Origin: an uncultured Pseudomonadales bacterium
GTDB lineage: Bacteria; Pseudomonadota; Gammaproteobacteria; Pseudomonadales; Azotimanducaceae
Direction of reading: 5' to 3'
NCBI GenBank assembly: GCA_938017975.1
Contig: CALIKQ010000060.1
Location: 1-52,149, forward strand
Length of the DNA: 52,149 nucleotides
Part shown: positions 1 through 10,260 of the stretch, piece after piece
How the letters are laid out: every line of letters starts with the position of its first letter
Position numbering within the stretch: the first letter of the stretch is position 1
Made by a program: the position numbers and the translations under genes
The notes under the pieces: model-generated
Told to the model about the DNA's origin: nothing
The model's input: only the letters and a program-made list of their open reading frames with translations
Database searches by the model: none

Positions 1-815
1 GCAACCTCAATATTCGTCGAGAGCAAATAGGCTAGATCCCATCCTGGTTTGTGCGCGAGCCCCAGCTGCCAGTCTATGACCGCAACTTCCGACTCATCCG
101 CCGAGTAAAAAATGTTTTCGACGCGATAATCCCAATGCGTCAGCGTTTGCGTGCCTCGGGTGAAAACATCAGCAAATTGGGGGTAATAACTGATGATCTG
201 ATCTAGCTTTTGGTGCTGACCAGCCGTTAACAGGTGACCAAAACGATCCAAAAAGTTTTGACGATTGGACACCATATCGTCCGCCAATTGCATCATAAAG
301 GGCGCCTTCGAATTCGGTAACCAGGGCAACTCGTTGGTCCGATTCCAATACTGCGTATTAATGGGTATGAGTGCATCAATCGCCCGCTCAATTTGATGAC
401 GACTGGCACCGATGATCTGATCCGGCGTATGCCAGTCAGCCATAAACTCAAGAACCAGCAAGACCTGCGATCGCTCGCGATTAAACTCCACGTAATAGGG
501 GTGTGGTGTCCGGCAGGCGACATCCTTTGCCGAAAATTGATAAAAGTTAACCTCGCGCTCGTAATACTGGTAATCGAGACACAGTTGATGAAAATCTTCT
601 GAGGGCGTTTGCACCTTTAAAAAGAAAGATCGAGTGCCGCCATCCTGCTTTTCAACCTCGAGAATCCCAAACTCTCCTAGCTGACCGACCCCCTCACCGA
701 TTTGTTGAAAGCTGAAAGACCTCACCCCACCACCCTCATCACCCAAACACTGCTTGAAACATCGATCAACCCAGTCTCGATCAATGGCTGCCAAATTTTC
801 GAGTGTCATTGACAT
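1..815 (-). CDS. APH/ecdysteroid-kinase-like phosphotransferase, C-terminus cut off by window edge
   Basis: This is a kinase-fold phosphotransferase of the aminoglycoside phosphotransferase / ecdysteroid-kinase-like superfamily; the substrate is unknown. At least 271 codons lie in the window and the frame is still open at base 1. The Brenner-type catalytic motif HWDYRVEN is visible with H227, D229 and N234, followed by a VIDWQ segment that fits the metal-binding Asp position. The ATG at 815 has an AGGA seven bases upstream; a second in-frame ATG is two codons later. It is divergent from the MFS transporter gene across a repeat-containing intergenic region. Relatives in environmental bacteria often sit among acyl-CoA metabolism genes, which agrees with this neighbourhood, but the phosphoryl acceptor cannot be told from sequence. 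Confidence 0.8.
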   Translation of the reverse strand, partial: MSMTLENLAAIDRDWVDRCFKQCLGDEGGGVRSFSFQQIGEGVGQLGEFGILEVEKQDGGTRSFFLKVQTPSEDFHQLCLDYQYYEREVNFYQFSAKDVACRTPHPYYVEFNRERSQVLLVLEFMADWHTPDQIIGASRHQIERAIDALIPINTQYWNRTNELPWLPNSKAPFMMQLADDMVSNRQNFLDRFGHLLTAGQHQKLDQIISYYPQFADVFTRGTQTLTHWDYRVENIFYSADESEVAVIDWQLGLAHKPGWDLAYLLSTNIEV

Positions 816-856
816 CGCTCATTCCTAACTCATGTTTATCAAACGCTAATGTTATG

Positions 857-929
857 AAAGTGATACTTTTAGCCAAGGATAGTTCGATTTTGGTTTTAGT
901 CTTATCTCACACGTTAGCCTTATCTCACA
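857..929. promoter_or_regulatory. Operator-like repeats between kinase and MFS genes
   Basis: The divergent gap (816-1071) holds a small inverted repeat AAAGT-GAT-ACTTT at 857-869 and a 16-bp direct repeat, TTAGTCTTATCTCACA at 896-911 and TTAGCCTTATCTCACA at 914-929, with one mismatch and an 18-bp period. Such an arrangement could be a binding site for a regulator shared by the two divergent genes. No regulator gene is next to it in the window. Function is inferred from position only. Confidence 0.35.
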
Positions 930-1071
930 TATTGAAGAGGATGCTCGCAGCTGGACTGGTCTCCAGTAGTGCGGCGAGCCAGCATTCAGCCGCACCTCCT
1001 ACTTCGCGGCGTTGTACCTTGTCTGCAAACCTGAGACGATCAGTGCTACTTCAAGTCCAACGAGCTGCGCT

Positions 1072-2400
1072 ATGGAATCCGCTCCAGAATATCCGCCCAG
1101 GAACTACGCTTGGTTTGTTGTGTTCGTCCTAATCCTTGCATCCTTGATAGCGTTCATCGATCGGCAGGTGGTCGCCATTGTCGTCGGACCAATGCAAGAA
1201 GATCTCGGCGTTGGCGACACAGAAATCGGCTGGTTGTACGGCGTCTTTGCGCTTTTTTATGCGGCAGCGGCCCTGCCGATCGCAACCCTCGCTGATCGGC
1301 GCAGCCGCAAGCATCTCATCGCCGCGGGTATCTTTCTCTGGTCTCTACTGACCATTGCCTGCGGGTTAACCCGCAATTACTGGCAAATATTTTTGGCGCG
1401 CATTGGCGTTGGTATTGGCGAGGCGACTCTCACACCCGCAACGACCTCGCTCATCGGCGATTACTTTCCGAGAAAACTGGTGCCGCTGGCCCTTAGTATC
1501 TTTCAGACCGGTCCAATTATCGGAACTGGGCTGGCTTTCATCATCGGCGGTTTCGTACTGAATTTAGTTGAAAGCAGCGCGCCAATGACGTTGCCCTATA
1601 TCGGCCCTTTGAAACCCTGGCAACAAACGTTCGTCTATGTCGGTGCCCCAGGACTGATCCTGGCTGGATTATTCTTACTGATTCGAGAACCTGCACGCCA
1701 AATCATGCCAGGCCAAGCCAGTACGCTGTCCGACACCGCACAACTCATGGCTTTTTATCGCGCCAACGCAAAAACAATCACCTACCACCACCTTGGATTC
1801 GTTTCGCTGGTGCTAATGGGTTATGCCTTTGTATTTTGGTCTGTCACTTTTTTTGTCCGCGTCCACGATCTCCCCGCAGCAGAGGCCTCTCAAACCTTTG
1901 GTTGGATTTTTCTGTTTTTTGGTCCGCTGGGACCGCTCAGCGTCGCGTGGCTTGCTAGCCGCTTGCGCGATCGCGGTCACTATGATGCCAATATTACAGC
2001 AGGCATGATCGGCGGTCTGGTGACCATCCCCTGTATTCTTTTAATTCAGGTCGCGCCTACCGCTTTTTGGGCATTCGTGTTTTATGCCCCTGCACTACTC
2101 GCGGTCAATTCACCCTTCGGCATTGCAGCTGGCGCGCTTCCCGTTATTACCCCTCCGAATCTGCGCGCTCGGGTGGCCGCGGTTTATATGCTAACCGGCG
2201 CCTTCGGCATGATGTTTGGCCCACCCCTTGCGGGCGCATTTAATGAGTACATCTTTCCAGGGCCTGATGGCGTCCGTTACTCAATGATCACGATGACCAC
2301 GTTTTTCGGCATAATTGGGGTTATTTTTCTCGGGCTGGGCAGACGGCCCTACGCTGAGTCCCTGAAGCAGGCTGATGCAACTGCCGAGGACATCGCTTGA
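1072..2400 (+). CDS. MFS transporter, spinster-like
   Basis: This is a twelve-helix major facilitator superfamily permease of 442 residues in the inner membrane. The first helix runs into FIDRQVVAIVVGPM, typical of the spinster-like / hexuronate-like MFS group common beside steroid and aromatic catabolic genes, and the loop 2-3 signature appears as ADRRSRK (residues 74-80). I chose the ATG at 1072 rather than an in-frame start 60 bases upstream, because the hydrophobic segment begins soon after it and the extra 20 residues have no membrane character; the ribosome binding site is weak either way. It converges on the FAH-family gene, with 30 bases between the stops. The substrate is unknown; a small organic acid or lipid-like molecule is plausible. 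Confidence 0.85.
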   Translation: MESAPEYPPRNYAWFVVFVLILASLIAFIDRQVVAIVVGPMQEDLGVGDTEIGWLYGVFALFYAAAALPIATLADRRSRKHLIAAGIFLWSLLTIACGLTRNYWQIFLARIGVGIGEATLTPATTSLIGDYFPRKLVPLALSIFQTGPIIGTGLAFIIGGFVLNLVESSAPMTLPYIGPLKPWQQTFVYVGAPGLILAGLFLLIREPARQIMPGQASTLSDTAQLMAFYRANAKTITYHHLGFVSLVLMGYAFVFWSVTFFVRVHDLPAAEASQTFGWIFLFFGPLGPLSVAWLASRLRDRGHYDANITAGMIGGLVTIPCILLIQVAPTAFWAFVFYAPALLAVNSPFGIAAGALPVITPPNLRARVAAVYMLTGAFGMMFGPPLAGAFNEYIFPGPDGVRYSMITMTTFFGIIGVIFLGLGRRPYAESLKQADATAEDIA

Positions 2401-2430
2401 AAGACGGTGTCGGTTCAGAAAAGACCGCGT

Positions 2431-3162
2431 TTAAGGTCGTTCTTTGTGCGCTGACACTCTTGCGTCACCAATGGTGCAGCTGATCTCCCCAACTCCCTCG
2501 ATCGAACCGCTGAGTTGATCCCCTAGAGTCACTGGCCCGACACCCTCGGGAGTGCCGGTATAAATCAAATCACCGGGCATCAACACGTAGTACCGTGAGA
2601 GATCAGCAATGAGCTCAGCGACCGTCCAAATCATCAGGTCAAGTGATGACTGTTGACGAACATCACCGTTGACCGACAGCGAGATCGTTCCAGTTTGAAT
2701 CAGACCCGTCTCTGCCTTACGCCTGATCGGGCCAATGACGGCTGCTTGTTCAAAGTCTTTACCGAGATCCCAAGGGTGAGCTGAATCTTTGGCGCGCTGC
2801 TGCAAATCTCGGCGGGTCATGTCCAAACCAGCCGCGTAGCCAAGCATCAGCTCATCGGCCTGCTCGGCACCCAAGCGAAAGCCGCCACTACCCAGCGCCA
2901 CCACCAGCTCCATTTCATAATGATAGTTGGCTGTCTCCGGCGGATAGGCCAGCGTGCTGCCGGTCTCGACAATGGCGGAGGGATGCTTGTTGAAATAAAA
3001 CGGTTGGGCCGTCGACTTGTCAACGGTCACGCCCATTTCGGCGGCATGCGCGTGATAATTGCGACCAACGCAGAATATTCGATGCACGGGAAAGCGTTGA
3101 TCGCTTCCGATGATCGGGACTGAAACCCGAGGTTGGGGTTCGAAACAATACAGCTCTGACAT
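2431..3162 (-). CDS. Fumarylacetoacetate hydrolase-family enzyme, fumarylpyruvate hydrolase-like
   Basis: This 243-residue protein belongs to the FAH superfamily, which cleaves C-C bonds in beta-diketo acids with a divalent metal. The entry segment IFCVGRNYHAHAAEMG, the metal ligands E83 and E85 (YEMELVV) and D114 (GLDMTRRDL), and PWDLGKDFEQAAVIGP resemble fumarylpyruvate hydrolase of the gentisate pathway (NagK-like). No gentisate dioxygenase or maleylpyruvate isomerase is in the window, so the physiological substrate is uncertain. I place the start at the ATG at 3162, preceded by AGAAGAGA at suitable spacing, rather than nine codons upstream. It appears monocistronic and converges with the MFS gene. 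Confidence 0.85.
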   Translation of the reverse strand: MSELYCFEPQPRVSVPIIGSDQRFPVHRIFCVGRNYHAHAAEMGVTVDKSTAQPFYFNKHPSAIVETGSTLAYPPETANYHYEMELVVALGSGGFRLGAEQADELMLGYAAGLDMTRRDLQQRAKDSAHPWDLGKDFEQAAVIGPIRRKAETGLIQTGTISLSVNGDVRQQSSLDLMIWTVAELIADLSRYYVLMPGDLIYTGTPEGVGPVTLGDQLSGSIEGVGEISCTIGDARVSAHKERP

Positions 3163-3346
3163 AGCGGATCTCTTCTTGATATCAATCATTCGGCCTGTGA
3201 GGGATAGTTGAGCCTCATCTCTGAGACGGCGTCTTTACCGCGAGCCTCTTATTCATTTCAGCCTTGTCACCCCATTAACCGGAACCCCTCCTTGCCTCCC
3301 GAGCCCCTCGGGAGACGATTCGCCGGACATGGTCTCACCCCAACCG

Positions 3347-4162
3347 TTACTGCCGATAGTGCCGCGCGTACGTCCAATCAGCATAACCCTGCTGGCGCTC
3401 AGCATTGATATCAATGCCGCCTCGACGTGTAAATTCGGTGCGCACGCCCAATCGACTCGGCTGAGCACACTGTGTGAGGTCCATAAAAATACGTTCGGCA
3501 ACCTGTTCGGCAAATTCTCCGTGTTCACGAAACGACAACAAATAGCGCTGCAGTGACGGCGCGGACAACTGACGTCCCTCTAATCGAATCCACACCCGAG
3601 CATAATCAGGTTGTCCCGTCATGGGGCACAAGGACCTAAATAGATCCGTTACAAATACCGCTTCAGCTTCCCTATCGCCTTTGACCGCCAAATGAGCAGC
3701 ATCATACCCCCCGTCTGGCACGCCAACCGGTAAGGCATCTAGATTCACAGCACCCTCCGGAAAGCGAGGGTCTGGCAGTTCCGTATTAGAGGACACATCC
3801 ACCCGTACCGCTGCGCCGATCCCGGCGCTGAGGTCATCTTTGATAATGCTTAATACGCTCGCCATGTCCTCGAATGTCGAACCAGCAAAGCTGCCTAGAT
3901 AAAGCTTCATCGATTTAGATTCAATTATTTTCTCTGAAGCCGCCGGCACTTCAATTTGTAAGACAAGGCTGGTCGGCTTACCTGAGGCCATTAAATAAGT
4001 AAATTCGTAGGCATTCCAAATATCCCGGCCCGCAAAAGGCAGCGCATCCGGACCTATTCCCAGTTGCGATCGCTGGGTTTGACGCTCGATGGGATACAGC
4101 AGCGATTGATCGTAGCGATTAACATAATCCGTGGTTGCACTTCCAAGCAGCAGCTTGCTCAT
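3347..4162 (-). CDS. queF: NADPH-dependent 7-cyano-7-deazaguanine reductase (preQ0 reductase), long form
   Basis: QueF reduces preQ0 to preQ1 in queuosine biosynthesis, the modification of the tRNA wobble base in GUN anticodons. The 272-residue length and two half-domains match the bimodular gammaproteobacterial type. The substrate-binding signature ESKSMKLYLGSF lies at residues 81-92, and the thioimide-forming cysteine and the general acid are visible as C179 and D186 in LCPMTGQPD. The ATG at 4162 follows AGGAG closely; an upstream in-frame start lacks such a site. The gene is divergent from the TonB-dependent receptor gene, with a perfect 14-bp palindrome in between. No other queuosine gene is present here. 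Confidence 0.95.
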   Translation of the reverse strand: MSKLLLGSATTDYVNRYDQSLLYPIERQTQRSQLGIGPDALPFAGRDIWNAYEFTYLMASGKPTSLVLQIEVPAASEKIIESKSMKLYLGSFAGSTFEDMASVLSIIKDDLSAGIGAAVRVDVSSNTELPDPRFPEGAVNLDALPVGVPDGGYDAAHLAVKGDREAEAVFVTDLFRSLCPMTGQPDYARVWIRLEGRQLSAPSLQRYLLSFREHGEFAEQVAERIFMDLTQCAQPSRLGVRTEFTRRGGIDINAERQQGYADWTYARHYRQ

Positions 4163-4202
4163 AACACTCCTTGATGTCGTCACGCTAAGATCTTTTTTCA
4201 AT

Positions 4203-4216
4203 CAGGGAATTCCCTG
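4203..4216. promoter_or_regulatory. 14-bp perfect palindrome in the queF / TonB-receptor intergenic region
   Basis: The sequence CAGGGAATTCCCTG is a perfect inverted repeat 41-54 bases upstream of the queF ATG and 73-86 bases upstream of the TonB-receptor ATG. A dyad of this length in a 126-bp divergent gap suggests a dimeric repressor or activator site controlling one or both genes. The cognate regulator cannot be identified from this window. Confidence 0.4.
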
Positions 4217-4288
4217 TAGGCACGACAAACGACTAGAAAATACGCTACCCTTGCGCTCTCAGTTTCCACCCAACTTAATGTGGTCCGT

Positions 4289-7518
<3,230 letters not shown>

Positions 7519-7563
7519 AGTAGGTGTCGGCGATGTTGGAATCACCAAAACCTTCACTCTTGA

Positions 7564-7587
7564 GCCAAATCGACTTGACGATTTGGC
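7564..7587. other. 9-bp perfect hairpin between frmA and tRNA-Glu
   Basis: GCCAAATCG (7564-7572) and CGATTTGGC (7579-7587) form a perfect nine-pair stem with loop ACTTGA, starting 46 bases after the frmA stop. It is not followed by a T-tract on either strand, so it is not a classic intrinsic terminator. Its second half covers the -35 element of the tRNA promoter, so in DNA it could also act as a protein-binding dyad. Possible roles are frmA transcript end protection or regulation of the tRNA promoter. Confidence 0.45.
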
Positions 7588-7603
7588 CCAAGATCAATAT
7601 CAT
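7575..7603 (+). promoter_or_regulatory. Sigma-70 promoter for the tRNA-Glu / tRNA-Gly transcript
   Basis: TTGACG (7575-7580), a 17-base spacer and TATCAT (7598-7603) form a near-consensus promoter 22 bases before the tRNA-Glu 5' end. The bases after the -10 element (TCGCGCTC) are G+C rich, like the stringent-control discriminators of tRNA promoters. Both tRNA genes are on the same strand with no second promoter evident between them. Confidence 0.7.
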
Positions 7604-7625
7604 TCGCGCTCTTCGATAGTGCTTT

Positions 7626-7701
7626 GTCCCCTTCGTCTAGAGGCCTAGGACTCCAGGTTTTCATCCTGGCAACAGGGGTTCGACTCCCCTAGGGGACGCC
7701 A
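7626..7701 (+). tRNA. tRNA-Glu (anticodon TTC)
   Basis: A complete 76-base cloverleaf: acceptor stem GTCCCCT pairs with AGGGGAC, anticodon stem CCAGG/CCTGG encloses loop TTTTCAT with anticodon TTC, the T arm contains GGTTCGACTCC, and CCA is encoded. It closely resembles E. coli tRNA-Glu, differing mainly in the anticodon stem. Confidence 0.97.
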
Positions 7702-7776
7702 TTCGATCTGGTTGCCAACAGACCAGCGGATGGGGTACAAATGAGGAGCAGTGAACACTGCTAACAATGAATAAAA

Positions 7777-7852
7777 GCGGGAATAGCTCAGTTGGTAGAG
7801 CGGTACCTTGCCAAGGTACAGGTCGCCAGTTCGAACCTGGTTTCCCGCTCCA
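7777..7852 (+). tRNA. tRNA-Gly (anticodon GCC)
   Basis: A complete 76-base cloverleaf: acceptor GCGGGAA pairs with TTCCCGC, D arm has AGCTCAGTTGGTAGAGC, anticodon loop TTGCCAA gives GCC, T arm has CAGTTCGAACCTG, and CCA is encoded. It lies 75 bases after tRNA-Glu and is probably cut from the same precursor. Confidence 0.97.
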
Positions 7853-7924
7853 ATTTCTCTCCACGTGGTCAGCGCACCTTCATGACGCGCTGATGCCTCG
7901 ATACTGGCTCTTTGAGATCTATCC

Positions 7925-8569
7925 ATGACCTTTGAGCTGTGGCTGCTTTTGACAAGTGCATTACTCGCCGGCGCGATATCCCCTGGCCCCAGTCTTGCCC
8001 TCGTACTACGCACCGCCATCACTCAAAACCGACTAAGCGCTCTAGTCGTGGCATTCGCTCACGGTCTGGGAATCACGGTTTATGCGCTGGCAGTGGTGTT
8101 TGGTTTAGTCAAGGTCCTAGAAAACGTTAGCTCGGCATTGATGTTGCTTCAAGCCGGTGGGGTGGTGTTTCTTCTTTTCCTGGGTTATCAGATGTTTTCT
8201 GGCGGCATCAAAGCGAAAGGACTTGGTGCTGCGGACGTTCCTGGTGAGCGTCCCACCGATAGCGCTGGTGAACCTTTGATTCAGCATGTCACGAACGGTT
8301 TTCTAATTGTTTTTTTAAACCCCAAGGTGGCAATTTTCTTTGTTGCGATTTTTAGTCAGTTTTTCAATCAGGAGCAGACACTGGGCACACAGCTTGTCGC
8401 TGCTGGATTAGCGGGAATCATCGATACCTTATGGTATGTGCTTGTCGCCATGTTTGCGAGCAACCATCGGTTTGCCACAAGGTTACGAGCACTATCGCCC
8501 TTACTCGATGTAGCGTTTGGACTGCTGTTCATTGTTTTCGCGGTATTCGGTCTATTCAGCTTGCTGTGA
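7925..8569 (+). CDS. LysE/RhtB-family amino-acid exporter
   Basis: This 214-residue inner-membrane protein belongs to the LysE/RhtB family, which exports amino acids and related small molecules. The N-terminal helix ends in the family signature AGAISPGPSLALVLRTAI, followed by a glycine-rich second helix and about six membrane segments in total; a polar loop near residues 98-120 splits the two halves. The length matches the family. A weak GAG-rich site precedes the ATG. It lies 72 bases after tRNA-Gly; whether it has its own promoter is not clear. The exported compound cannot be deduced. Confidence 0.9.
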   Translation: MTFELWLLLTSALLAGAISPGPSLALVLRTAITQNRLSALVVAFAHGLGITVYALAVVFGLVKVLENVSSALMLLQAGGVVFLLFLGYQMFSGGIKAKGLGAADVPGERPTDSAGEPLIQHVTNGFLIVFLNPKVAIFFVAIFSQFFNQEQTLGTQLVAAGLAGIIDTLWYVLVAMFASNHRFATRLRALSPLLDVAFGLLFIVFAVFGLFSLL

Positions 8570-8769
8570 CGACTCGGGGTTTTCGACATTGGTTGAGTGC
8601 CAGCATAACTCTCGAATCGATGCAGTCAGCGAGAAGCCTCGCGCCACTTCGTTATCACTCCTAGCCCCCTTCTTCGAGCAACCGGATTGGTTTATGGTTG
8701 ACTACTCTGCTCGGGCGCGTTTTTAGACGGCAATCTCCGAGGCCCATTCAAATTATTGGAGACAAACTT

Positions 8770-9636
8770 ATGAGTCTGCGCACCGGCAACTATTGTGGCT
8801 TTACAATCGCTGGGCACGAGTATGGCATCGTGACCATTGCCTTTAATCGCCCAGAATCTCTAAACGCCTCAACCGCGCCGATGAAGCGCGATCTCGTCGA
8901 AGCGCTTACACAGATACAAATGGATGATTCGGTACGAGTCGTAATCCTTACTGGCGAGGGCGACGCATTCTGGGCGGGGGATAACCTTAAGGGCCCTGCG
9001 GGTGAGAAAAGCACAGAGGTCCCGCCCATTCACGGCGGACACCATCGTGAAATAGGCACCTATAATGGTCTGAGAACGATTTCTCAAAACGTTAACACGG
9101 CGCTGCGAAACCTCGACAAACTGACCATCGCTGCAATTAACGGGTTTGCAATCCAGACCGGGTTTTCAGCTGCGCTGTGCTGTGACTTTAGGATCGCAGC
9201 AAGGTCCGCCAAGCTTGGCAGCGCGACCCTTCGTTTTGGGCTATTACCAGACGAAGGTGGTCAGTGGCTGCTTGTGCGACTGCTGGGGGCAGCCAGAGCG
9301 ATGGAATTCATGATGCGTCGGCGTATTGTCAGCGCACAGGAAGCCCTTGATCTTGGCTTGGTAACCGAAGTCGTTGAGGATGACGCTCTGGCGACCGCCG
9401 CCATGAGCCTGGCGGTAGAACTCGCCAACGGTCCACAAATCGCAATGAGAATGCTCAAGCGTTCCACTTATTTGGCGACAGAGTTGACCTGGGAGCAAGC
9501 GCTGGACGAAATTGCCTCAAAAACGGCGATCACGGACCATCACGAAGATGCCAAGGAAGGCGGCCGAGCATTTCTCGAAAAACGGCAGCCTGTCTTTAAC
9601 CAATGGCTCGATACGCTGGAGAACAAATCCGAGTAA
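8770..9636 (+). CDS. Enoyl-CoA hydratase/isomerase-family protein
   Basis: This is a crotonase-fold protein of 288 residues. The N-terminal beta segment (ITIAFNRPESLNAS-like, seen as VTIAFNRPESLNAS), the oxyanion-hole region FWAGDNL, and the second oxyanion segment NGFAIQTGFSAALCCDFRIAA are visible. The usual GGG triplet of the second site is replaced by IQTGFS, and the acid positions common in true hydratases are not obvious, so the reaction (hydratase, isomerase or hydrolase) is uncertain. The ATG at 8770 follows GGAG with eight-base spacing; an in-frame ATG at 8698 lacks a site. It is a stand-alone gene converging on the GFA-family gene. Confidence 0.8.
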   Translation: MSLRTGNYCGFTIAGHEYGIVTIAFNRPESLNASTAPMKRDLVEALTQIQMDDSVRVVILTGEGDAFWAGDNLKGPAGEKSTEVPPIHGGHHREIGTYNGLRTISQNVNTALRNLDKLTIAAINGFAIQTGFSAALCCDFRIAARSAKLGSATLRFGLLPDEGGQWLLVRLLGAARAMEFMMRRRIVSAQEALDLGLVTEVVEDDALATAAMSLAVELANGPQIAMRMLKRSTYLATELTWEQALDEIASKTAITDHHEDAKEGGRAFLEKRQPVFNQWLDTLENKSE

Positions 9637-9732
9637 TGTTCAAACGCCATGCTGCCCACTGGCCAAATGTGGCCGAACCCGGGTTGTGAACTGACCCAAG
9701 AGCACAAGAACGACAGCCCCCGCAGTCACACC

Positions 9733-10134
9733 TTAACTTACCGGCAGCTCTTCAAGCCCTTCATCAATCGCACACCAATCAGGGGCGTTGTTCCTTCGGT
9801 GATTGTGTGTCGGTTTGAAGTGCGATCCGCCGTCGAGGGCCATGCCATTGACGCTGGCGACTCCCGACTCAAGTTCAGCCCAGCACCGACTTCCGCAGTC
9901 ACGACAGAAATATCGCGTATTGGTCCGGCCCTGGTCGGACAATACAGCGTAATGTCCAGGTTCACCCCTGAGACGCACCAACTCCGTTACGGGTACGACG
10001 TACGCGGTGTAGCTGTTCGCCCCACTAATAACCTGGCAATCAGCACAAAAGCACAAGGTCTGTACAAGCGGTTGTGCGGGCACTTCGAACTGCACGGCCT
10101 GACACAAACAACTTCCTTGGATTCGATCGCTCAT
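9733..10134 (-). CDS. GFA-family zinc-binding protein (glutathione-dependent formaldehyde-activating enzyme-like)
   Basis: This 133-residue protein carries the Gfa (CENP-V/GFA) fold with two zinc sites. Cysteines C9 and C11 (GSCLCQAV), C28, C30 and C33 (CFCADC), and C77, C80 and C84 (CRDCGSRC) reproduce the family pattern. The founding member was proposed to speed formation of S-hydroxymethylglutathione from formaldehyde and glutathione, the substrate of FrmA, but that activity is disputed and most family members have no proven function. AGGAGG stands six bases before the ATG at 10134. It is convergent with the enoyl-CoA hydratase gene and lies downstream of the molybdenum hydroxylase genes on the same strand. 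Confidence 0.85.
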   Translation of the reverse strand: MSDRIQGSCLCQAVQFEVPAQPLVQTLCFCADCQVISGANSYTAYVVPVTELVRLRGEPGHYAVLSDQGRTNTRYFCRDCGSRCWAELESGVASVNGMALDGGSHFKPTHNHRRNNAPDWCAIDEGLEELPVS

Positions 10135-10260
10135 CAAACGCCTCCTCTTAATCACTTGTCCGACAAAAATCTTAAGGGTTGAGTGCACGATCCTAGTACA
10201 TCAACGCTGTTCAGTCTCTAGCGCTGCTGTTGGCTTGGCACGGATAACCTCAACTCAGCT

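Noticed and set aside
2401-2460. Short GACC/GGTC hairpin between MFS and FAH genes
   Set aside because: Only four base pairs with a weak T-run; too poor to call a terminator.
9649-10182. 177-codon plus-strand open frame over the GFA-family gene
   Set aside because: The minus-strand gene has eight zinc cysteines and an AGGAGG site; this is its shadow.
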